Below, piece after piece: positions 1 to 4,141 of a stretch of 6,596 bases of DNA (positions within the stretch are counted from its first letter, which is position 1; every line of letters starts with the position of its first letter). The position numbers and the translations under genes were made by a program. This DNA is from Lachnospiraceae bacterium UBA1251 (lineage in GTDB: Bacteria; Bacillota; Clostridia; Lachnospirales; Lachnospiraceae): positions 1-6,596 of the forward strand of contig DBVZ01000015.1 of the NCBI GenBank assembly GCA_002308255.1, read 5' to 3'. The notes under the pieces are model-generated. The model did not search any database and was not told the origin of the DNA. It saw nothing but the letters and a program-made list of their open reading frames with translations.

Positions 1-938
1 TTGATATTGCCGCCTTTTCCGGCCGCGTCCCATCCCTCGTAGGCGATGACGACCGGGATCTTTTTGCGGTAAAGCTCGTTGTGGAGAGAGCCGAGCTCTT
101 TCTGCAGGCGGTCCAGTTCCGCGTCATAGACTTCGTCCGTGAGGACTTTGTCGTTCAGGGAAATATCCGACAGCGCGTGGAACGGTTTAAGCGGGAACGC
201 GTTCTGCAGGATCGGAACAGCCAGGGAATGATTCTTTAAAGCCGTGTCGATCCCCTGATTCAGGAAGTTTAAGACCTGCAGTTCCGCCCATTTTTTATTT
301 TTCGCGTCGATGATGTACCAGGGAGCCTGGGAACGGTTGGTATCGGTAAGGTACCGGTCATAGGCCTCGAGATATTTGTCGTAGTGGGCGTTTTCGTAAA
401 GATCGTGCTTGTTCACGCGCCAGGCGGTGTTCTTATCCTCTTCCAGCTCCTCGAGCCTCTTTTTCTGCTCTTTTTTGCTGATATGGAAGAAAAACTTCAT
501 GACGAGATAGCCGTTGTCCGTGAGAGATCTCTCTGCCGTGTTGATGCTGCGGACTCTCTGCTGATAATCGGCTTTGGAAAGCTCTCCTTCCATGAGCTGC
601 GTGATGACCTCGTCCATCCAGAACGTGTCGAAAAACGTAAATTTGCCCGCTTCCGGTATTTCCAGCAGATACCGGTGCAGAAACGGATAACGCTTTGACT
701 CGGCCGAAGGGGCGTCCATCGTGCGGACCCGGAAGAAACGGGGATCGATATTGCGGATCACTTTTCCGATAATGCTGCCTTTCCCGGCAGCACCCCAGCC
801 CTCGAAGATCACCATGACGGGAAGGCGGGCTTCCTTGATTTTTGTCTGGAATCCGGCAAGCTGTTCCTTTGCGCTGCGGAGTTCCTTTTTTATCTGCTCC
901 TCGTCCGGCGGGAGCGCTTTCACAAAGTCTTTCAGCAT
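1..938 (-). CDS. pap: Polyphosphate:AMP phosphotransferase (two-domain PPK2), partial at the C-terminal end
   Basis: This cytoplasmic kinase of the PPK2 family transfers phosphate from polyphosphate to a nucleotide; two-domain members are usually AMP phosphotransferases making ADP. The reading frame is open from an ATG at 938 to the window edge, giving 312 residues. Two P-loop (Walker A) copies are visible: EGWGAAGKG at residues 46-54 and EGWDAAGKGG at 301-310. Their spacing of about 255 residues shows a duplicated PPK2 domain. The family is usually near 500 residues, so roughly 185 lie outside the window. The N-terminal copy looks degenerate: its P-loop has Gly where the second has Asp, and the segment that normally reads like DRSWY is DTFWM (residues 104-108). 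This fits the known pattern in which the C-terminal domain is catalytic. The start is supported by GGAGG nine bases upstream and by an extended -10 element further upstream. It is transcribed divergently from queT. Family assignment is firm; exact substrate is inferred. Confidence 0.9.
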   Translation of the reverse strand, partial: MLKDFVKALPPDEEQIKKELRSAKEQLAGFQTKIKEARLPVMVIFEGWGAAGKGSIIGKVIRNIDPRFFRVRTMDAPSAESKRYPFLHRYLLEIPEAGKFTFFDTFWMDEVITQLMEGELSKADYQQRVRSINTAERSLTDNGYLVMKFFFHISKKEQKKRLEELEEDKNTAWRVNKHDLYENAHYDKYLEAYDRYLTDTNRSQAPWYIIDAKNKKWAELQVLNFLNQGIDTALKNHSLAVPILQNAFPLKPFHALSDISLNDKVLTDEVYDAELDRLQKELGSLHNELYRKKIPVVIAYEGWDAAGKGGNI

Positions 939-981
939 GATCGTAAACCTCCGTCATGTATCAGATTCTATTGATGAAATA

Positions 982-990
982 AGTATATCA
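982..990 (-). promoter_or_regulatory. Extended -10 promoter element for the PPK2 gene
   Basis: Read on the minus strand this is TGATATACT, that is TATACT (982-987) preceded by the TGn extension. The hexamer 17 bases further upstream is TTCTCG, a poor -35, which is typical of promoters that rely on an extended -10. Transcription would begin near 975, giving a leader of about 37 nt containing the GGAGG site. Inference from sequence only. Confidence 0.5.
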
Positions 991-1022
991 CAAACAGACG
1001 GGAACGAGAAAAATCTTCTCTC

Positions 1023-1051
1023 TTGTCTTTTTGATTTTTCTGTGTTACACT
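1023..1051 (+). promoter_or_regulatory. Sigma-A-type promoter for queT
   Basis: A -35 element TTGTCT (1023-1028), a 17-base spacer and a -10 element TACACT (1046-1051) are visible. The -10 also carries a TG one base upstream, an extended -10 feature. The predicted transcription start is near 1058, about 115 bases before the queT ATG, which leaves room for a structured leader. The promoter is back-to-back with that of the PPK2 gene, whose -10 lies about 40 bases away on the other strand. Confidence 0.6.
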
Positions 1052-1057
1052 CACCGG

Positions 1058-1163
1058 GCTGGCCGTTTCAATGCGCTCCCGTCCGGGTCAGGCAGGAAGC
1101 GGGGTTTACGGCCGGACGACCGGTGAGTTCGAAACCATCCTCACCTAAAACAAAACTAAGGAG
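1058..1163 (+). promoter_or_regulatory. Structured queT leader, candidate preQ1 riboswitch
   Basis: The leader between the predicted start and the ribosome binding site is rich in complementary segments. An 8-bp stem with one wobble joins 1059-1066 (CTGGCCGT) and 1108-1115 (ACGGCCGG); it competes with GTCCGG (1081-1086) pairing to CCGGAC (1112-1117). A separate hairpin has GGTGAG (1122-1127) and CTCACC (1140-1145) around a 12-nt loop that begins TTC and ends in C. It is followed by an A-rich tail, ACAAAACTAAGGAG (1150-1163), that merges with the Shine-Dalgarno sequence. A hairpin, a 12-nt loop and an A-rich tail running into the SD is the known arrangement of class I preQ1 riboswitches, which commonly control queT. 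However, the usual loop UAG able to pair with tail CUA is absent, so the pseudoknot is not clean. GGTTT (1103-1107) could pair with AAACC (1132-1136) instead. Class is unresolved; the assignment rests largely on context. Confidence 0.45.
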
Positions 1164-1172
1164 AACTGAACA

Positions 1173-1664
1173 ATGAAGAAATCAAGTACGACTATGATCG
1201 CACACGGAGCGATGATCGCCGCCCTGTATGTGGCGCTGTGCATGGTGTTTCAGCCCATCAGCTACGGGGAAGTGCAGTTCCGCATAGCGGAAGCGCTCAC
1301 GATCCTGCCTTTCTTTACACCGGCAGCGATCCCCGGCCTCTTTGTGGGGTGCATTATCTCGAATCTGCTCGGCGGCGGCGTTCTGATCGACGTGGTCTTC
1401 GGCAGCATCGCGACGCTGATCGGAGCGATCGGCACAAGAATGCTGCGGAACGCGAACCCGTTCCTTGCACCGGTCCCGCCGATCCTCGCGAACGCGCTGA
1501 TCATTCCTTTCGTTCTGCGCTACGGATACGGCGTCCCATTCGCGATCCCCTTCATGATGCTCACGGTAGGGATCGGAGAGATCCTTGGATGCGGTGTTCT
1601 GGGAATGATCCTTCTGTTTGCGCTGAAGAAGATCGGGGCGAAAAGGATCCTGGCACAGGGCTGA
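1173..1664 (+). CDS. queT: QueT-family queuosine precursor transporter (ECF S component)
   Basis: This integral membrane protein is the substrate-binding (S) subunit of an energy-coupling-factor importer. It is proposed to take up queuosine precursors such as preQ1 or preQ0 for tRNA modification, working with a shared EcfAA'T module encoded elsewhere. The 163-residue length fits the family. The diagnostic stretch is ISYGEVQFRIAEALTILPFF (residues 29-48), followed by a Pro/Gly-rich segment and CIISNLLGG (60-68). About five or six hydrophobic segments are visible, and the C-terminus is basic (LKKIGAKR). The start is fixed by AAGGAG (1158-1163), nine bases upstream of the ATG. It stands alone, with its own promoter, long leader and downstream terminator. 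Family membership is confident; the exact substrate is inferred from the family and the riboswitch-like leader. Confidence 0.88.
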   Translation: MKKSSTTMIAHGAMIAALYVALCMVFQPISYGEVQFRIAEALTILPFFTPAAIPGLFVGCIISNLLGGGVLIDVVFGSIATLIGAIGTRMLRNANPFLAPVPPILANALIIPFVLRYGYGVPFAIPFMMLTVGIGEILGCGVLGMILLFALKKIGAKRILAQG

Positions 1665-1680
1665 TTCGAAAAAGTACGGC

Positions 1681-1728
1681 AAAAAAAAAAGATCTCCCGG
1701 ATTACATCCAGGAGATCTTATTTTCTTC
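1681..1728. terminator. Bidirectional intrinsic terminator shared by queT and plsY
   Basis: A perfect 9-bp stem, AAGATCTCC (1689-1697) with GGAGATCTT (1711-1719), surrounds a 13-nt loop. On the minus strand it is followed by a run of eight to ten Ts (the A10 at 1681-1690), ideal for ending plsY transcripts. On the plus strand it is followed by ATTTTCTTC, adequate for queT, whose stop is about 25 bases before the stem. The plsY stop codon (1702-1704) lies in the loop, so one arm of the stem is also the last plsY codons. Confidence 0.85.
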
Positions 1729-2307
1729 ATGCCGCAGCATCCTTCCGATATTGGCGTGATGCCGGAAAAGGATGAGGAGGGCAAAAAATGTCACCGCAGC
1801 TCGGACCGCCATGCTCTCCGGCCGGATCCACAGATATGCGCTCACTGCAGCGGACGAAAGAATGCTGGATAAAGAGATGATCTTGCTGAGGTAAAGCACG
1901 ATCAGAAAGACGATAAGGGGGAGGAAAAAATAAAGAGAGCTTCTCCCCGCGAACGCGAAAAGTCCGAAGAGGAAACCGTAGAGGGCTGCGACGGCTTTTC
2001 CCCCCCGGAATCCTGCAAAGACCGGATAACAGTGCCCGATGCCCGCCGCCGCGGCGGCGCAGGCGAGGACGGTATCATTTCCGTTTATCAGTCTTGCAAA
2101 AAGGACTACGAAAGAGACCTTCAGAAGGTCACAGGTCATGACGGCGAGACCGGCTTTCTTTCCGAGAACGCGCCCGGCATTGCCGCCGCCCAGATTGCCG
2201 CTGCCGTGCCGGCGGATATCTGTTCTGTAAAACAGTTTTCCGATCACCAGCGCGAACGGGATCGCGCCGATCAAATATCCTAAAATGACACTCAATATGA
2301 GTTTCAT
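1702..2307 (-). CDS. plsY: Glycerol-3-phosphate acyltransferase PlsY
   Basis: This integral membrane enzyme transfers the acyl group from acyl-phosphate to the 1-position of glycerol-3-phosphate, the first committed step of phospholipid synthesis in most bacteria. At 201 residues it has normal family length and several hydrophobic segments. The conserved cytoplasmic motifs appear in order: GSGNLGGGNAGR (35-46), DLLK (60-63), GHCYPVFAGFRGGKAVA (91-107), SLSSI (145-149) and HHANIGRMLRHEE (183-195). Two positions depart from consensus: GGGN where GATN or GTTN is usual, and DLLKV where DxxKG is usual. AAGGAG lies seven bases before the ATG. It follows degV on the same strand after 61 bases containing a hairpin, so the two may be cotranscribed. 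That is sensible because DegV/FakB proteins help generate acyl-phosphate. It could be a second, specialised PlsY paralogue; this cannot be judged from one window. Confidence 0.92.
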   Translation of the reverse strand: MKLILSVILGYLIGAIPFALVIGKLFYRTDIRRHGSGNLGGGNAGRVLGKKAGLAVMTCDLLKVSFVVLFARLINGNDTVLACAAAAAGIGHCYPVFAGFRGGKAVAALYGFLFGLFAFAGRSSLYFFLPLIVFLIVLYLSKIISLSSILSSAAVSAYLWIRPESMAVRAAVTFFALLILFRHHANIGRMLRHEENKISWM

Positions 2308-2340
2308 CGGGAGTCTCCTTATATATTTTCGTTTTCTGCG

Positions 2341-2369
2341 GAGCAGGTTCAGAAGGACCTGCTCTTTTT
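2341..2369 (+). terminator. Terminator-like hairpin between degV and plsY, oriented against the genes
   Basis: A 10-bp stem with one wobble, GAGCAGGTTC (2341-2350) and GGACCTGCTC (2355-2364), encloses an AGAA tetraloop and is followed on the plus strand by TTTTTC. In that direction it is a textbook intrinsic terminator, yet no plus-strand gene precedes it. On the minus strand, where degV and plsY are transcribed, the stem is followed by CGCAGAAAACG, which would not terminate well. There it may act as an intercistronic hairpin or as a barrier to antisense transcription. Confidence 0.6.
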
Positions 2370-3199
2370 CATTTCCTCACCGCGTGGAGCGTCACGCATC
2401 CGGGCCCGCCGTGGGTGATGAGGGAGGGCGGAAGCTGGATCAGCTCGCTCTCCGATTTCGGAAACTGCTCCTTAAGGAGCCGCAGGGCCTGCAGCGCCTG
2501 TTCTTTCCGGTCCGCGTAACCGACGCTGAGAAGAAAGTTTTCATTTACACCGGCTTCTTTCATGCGTGTCAGCACCGTGCCGACCGCGGAGCGCCACGTC
2601 CGCTTTACGGACAAAAGCGTGATCCGGTGCCGGTCTTCTGTCTGTGTGAGCACCGGCAGGAGCTTCAGCGCGCTGCCGATCTTTAAAGTGAGATTGGTGA
2701 TGCGTCCGCTTCTTTTCAGATAGGAAAGGTCCGCCGGGATCACGTAAGAGAGGCTCGAGCGCACGCTCATCCGGATCTGGCGGGCGATATCCAGCGCGGA
2801 AAAGCCCTCGTCGCGGAGCCGGGCTGCTTTGAGAGCCATGTAGTGAAGGGGACCGGCCAGCGAACCGGAATCGATGATGTGGATCTTTTCCTTATGGGGA
2901 AGAGTGTTCCGGACGCCCATCGCCGTCATGTATTCGCCGGACAGGCCGTCCCCGACCGTAAGAAGGATCGTTTCCTCGTCGGAAGTCTCCAGCAGTTCCA
3001 TCACTTCGCCGACAGAAGGCTGGGAAGAAACGGGAACATCATCCCCGTGCAGAAGGTCGGAAAACTCATCCGGCCCGATGTCGATATAATCGCGCAGCGG
3101 CCGGTTCTTCAGAACAACGCTGACCGGAAGGACCGTGATCCCAAGACGTTTCCCTTCCTCGGGACGGAGGAGGGCGGCGGTATTGGTAATGATCTTCAT
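2369..3199 (-). CDS. DegV-family fatty-acid-binding protein (FakB-like)
   Basis: DegV proteins are cytoplasmic two-domain proteins that hold a fatty acid in a deep pocket. The studied members (FakB) present it to the kinase FakA, which makes acyl-phosphate for PlsX or PlsY. The protein has 276 residues, close to the usual 280. Recognisable family segments are SSQPS (58-62), GLSG (85-88), IIDSGS (108-113), YLKRSGRI (160-167) followed by KIGSALKLLPVL, and the C-terminal HGGPG (263-267). The N-terminus reads ITNTAAL (4-10) where the family usually has TDS followed by a hydrophobic stretch, so one normally acidic position is Asn. GAGG lies seven bases before the ATG and a near-consensus promoter lies about 60 bases upstream. 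The downstream neighbour is plsY, which uses the acyl-phosphate that a FakA-FakB pair would make. The kinase gene is not in the window. Family is firm; fatty-acid preference is unknown. Confidence 0.9.
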   Translation of the reverse strand: MKIITNTAALLRPEEGKRLGITVLPVSVVLKNRPLRDYIDIGPDEFSDLLHGDDVPVSSQPSVGEVMELLETSDEETILLTVGDGLSGEYMTAMGVRNTLPHKEKIHIIDSGSLAGPLHYMALKAARLRDEGFSALDIARQIRMSVRSSLSYVIPADLSYLKRSGRITNLTLKIGSALKLLPVLTQTEDRHRITLLSVKRTWRSAVGTVLTRMKEAGVNENFLLSVGYADRKEQALQALRLLKEQFPKSESELIQLPPSLITHGGPGCVTLHAVRK

Positions 3200-3238
3200 A
3201 GGTTTGCCTCAAGAAAACAGTTTCGGAAAAACGATAAC

Positions 3239-3255
3239 GTAGTTTTTAAAACCAC
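3239..3255. promoter_or_regulatory. Palindrome over the degV transcription start, possible operator
   Basis: The 17-base imperfect palindrome GTAGTTTTTAAAACCAC sits immediately downstream of the -10 element of the degV promoter and covers the predicted start near 3253. Position and symmetry fit a repressor site for the degV-plsY pair. I do not recognise it as a FapR or FabT box, so the regulator is unknown. Confidence 0.3.
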
Positions 3256-3259
3256 ATAT

Positions 3260-3288
3260 ATCATACGGCGCATGAATACCGTGTGCAA
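3260..3288 (-). promoter_or_regulatory. Near-consensus sigma-A promoter for degV-plsY
   Basis: Read on the minus strand: -35 TTGCAC (3283-3288), a spacer of exactly 17 bases, and -10 TATGAT (3260-3265). Transcription would start near 3253, giving a leader of about 54 nt before the degV ATG. It is the strongest promoter in the window by consensus. No comparable promoter lies between degV and plsY, which supports cotranscription. Confidence 0.75.
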
Positions 3289-3296
3289 GAGAAAAA

Positions 3297-3343
3297 TCGG
3301 ATTTTTATATTTTTTTAAAAATTTTTTATTTATTTAAATCCGA
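3297..3343. repeat. 39-base pure A/T block flanked by 8-bp inverted repeats
   Basis: Positions 3301-3339 contain only A and T in otherwise GC-rich DNA. The block is bounded by TCGGATTT (3297-3304) and AAATCCGA (3336-3343), an exact inverted repeat with a 31-base spacer. It lies upstream of the plus-strand membrane-protein genes and just behind the degV -35. It may be curved DNA, an UP element or a binding site for a nucleoid protein or paired regulator. I could not place a convincing plus-strand promoter next to it; TCTATA at 3360-3365 is the best -10 candidate, without a good -35. Confidence 0.5.
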
Positions 3344-3394
3344 ATGCATTTCCCTTACGTCTATAGGGTGTAAAGCAAAAAAAGTTCTTCACAA

Positions 3395-3400
3395 GGGAGG
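3395..3400 (+). promoter_or_regulatory. Ribosome binding site that favours the second ATG
   Basis: GGGAGG ends only two bases before the first ATG (3403) but eight bases before a second in-frame ATG (3409). Normal spacing is five to ten bases, so translation most likely starts at 3409 and the protein begins MQWVLIIG rather than MKMQWVLIIG. Confidence 0.6.
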
Positions 3401-3408
3401 AAATGAAG

Positions 3409-3894
3409 ATGCAGTGGGTATTGATCATCGGATTATCGGCAATTATTTTTGGGATCGCCATCGCGGTCGGAAATTCGAGACAGAAGGAACTGATGAGTGA
3501 AGGGAAGATCGTAAAGCGAGATTATTCATTCTGGGAGAACATGGAGATCTTTTCGACCGGCATCCCGTACGCAGCGGTCCTGAATGCGGTCAGGAATACC
3601 GACTACTCGGATCTCAAAGCGGATGTTTATCCCAATGTCAACGGGCAGGCCGCCGTTCTCTGGAAATCCTCGCACGCCTGGAACGCGAAGCTGCTCTACG
3701 CGGGAGAGAACGCCGGCCGGCAGATCTACCGGTTCTCCTTCACCGGATGGCGCACAAGGAACGGATCGCCGTACCGCCCGGATACGATGAACATGATGAT
3801 GACACGGATCGAGAAAATGATCCTGGCAATGGATCCGTCGGCAACCGTGGAAACACATAAGATGCAGCTGAAGAGCAGACCGAGATTTCTGTGA
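3409..3894 (+). CDS. Membrane-anchored protein of unknown function
   Basis: I cannot assign a named family. The protein has 161 residues (163 if started at 3403). One hydrophobic segment covers residues 3-20, followed by a basic stretch (NSRQK, then KIVKR). By the positive-inside rule the rest is probably cytoplasmic, with the N-terminus outside. The soluble part is a single compact region. It has a central segment containing DVYPNVNG (72-79) and WKSSHAWNAKLLY (85-97). An aromatic-rich stretch follows, YRFSFTGWRTRNGSPYRPD (107-125). The end is helical, with a Met-rich TMNMMMTRIEKM (126-137) and then DPSATVETHKMQLKSRPRF (142-160). The absence of Cys and of any obvious catalytic motif suggests a structural or regulatory role. 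It is followed after 15 bases by a second small membrane protein with its own strong ribosome binding site, so the two form an operon. Coding is well supported by RBS, codon pattern and domain-like composition. Confidence 0.8.
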   Translation: MQWVLIIGLSAIIFGIAIAVGNSRQKELMSEGKIVKRDYSFWENMEIFSTGIPYAAVLNAVRNTDYSDLKADVYPNVNGQAAVLWKSSHAWNAKLLYAGENAGRQIYRFSFTGWRTRNGSPYRPDTMNMMMTRIEKMILAMDPSATVETHKMQLKSRPRFL

Positions 3895-3909
3895 AAAGGA
3901 GGAAAAAAC

Positions 3910-4125
3910 ATGGAAACAGCATTGGGAATCGCGTTACTGGCAGGACTAACATTCGTTTTATTACTGATCAAATGGGCGATCAGCGCAACGCTCCATAAAG
4001 GAGTCGACGCAGCATCAAATGCTTACAAAAGGGCACAGGAAAGGAATAACCCGCCGCAGGCGGAGAGCCTTGCGGAACGGTACGGACAGAGCGGACCAAA
4101 CGGACAGAACGGGGACATTTTCTGA
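3910..4125 (+). CDS. Small single-pass membrane protein, unknown function
   Basis: This 71-residue protein is not one I recognise. Residues 4-20 form a hydrophobic membrane segment (LGIALLAGLTFVLLLI), with a single acidic residue before it. After it comes a mixed, net basic helix-like stretch (KWAISATLHKGVDAASNAYKR, roughly 21-41) and then a polar, Gly/Asn/Gln-rich tail ending GQSGPNGQNGDIF. The charge pattern again predicts N-out, C-in. AAGGAGG a few bases upstream gives an excellent start. It lies 15 bases downstream of the previous unknown membrane protein, so the two are almost certainly cotranscribed and may act together. Its stop is only 16 bases from the stop of the convergent MATE gene and no terminator is visible between them. 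Confidence 0.75.
   Translation: METALGIALLAGLTFVLLLIKWAISATLHKGVDAASNAYKRAQERNNPPQAESLAERYGQSGPNGQNGDIF
4082..4117 (+). repeat. Imperfect 18-base tandem duplication in the small membrane gene
   Basis: ACGGACAGA begins at 4082 and recurs at 4100, and flanking bases are partly alike, giving two 18-base units (six codons). They encode the Gly/Gln/Asn-rich tail GQSGPNGQNG. The reading frame is kept, so this looks like a small slippage-type expansion of a disordered tail. Confidence 0.5.
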
Positions 4126-4141
4126 AATCCGCGGAGAGACC

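Noticed and set aside
433..957. Minus-strand open frame starting at 957 overlapping the PPK2 gene
   Set aside because: It is out of frame with the two P-loop motifs, and its translation is low-complexity Arg/His/Gly-rich sequence. The PPK2 frame starting at 938 has its own GGAGG.
1087..1101. A GTCAGGC-AGGAAGC stretch resembling the core of bacterial SRP (4.5S) RNA
   Set aside because: The capped GGAA tetraloop stem between the two halves is missing and the flanks do not form the long SRP helix. The stretch lies inside the queT leader.
1050..1127. Perfect 8-bp inverted repeat CTCACCGG (1050-1057) and CCGGTGAG (1120-1127) as part of the leader fold
   Set aside because: The left arm overlaps the predicted -10 element and lies upstream of the predicted transcription start near 1058, so it would not be in the RNA. 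It matters only if transcription starts earlier.
2000..2006. Run of seven Cs in plsY as a possible frameshift site
   Set aside because: The reading frame continues through it with the family motif FRGGKAVA intact, so there is no sign of a shift.
3340..3362. Possible ECF-sigma promoter with CGTC as the -10 element
   Set aside because: No recognisable AAC-type -35 element lies 16-17 bases upstream, so support is too weak.
3354..3367. CTTACGTCTATAGGG resembles a T7-type phage promoter
   Set aside because: It lacks several consensus positions and the proper spacing, and no phage genes are present. It is best explained as chance around a possible -10 (TCTATA).
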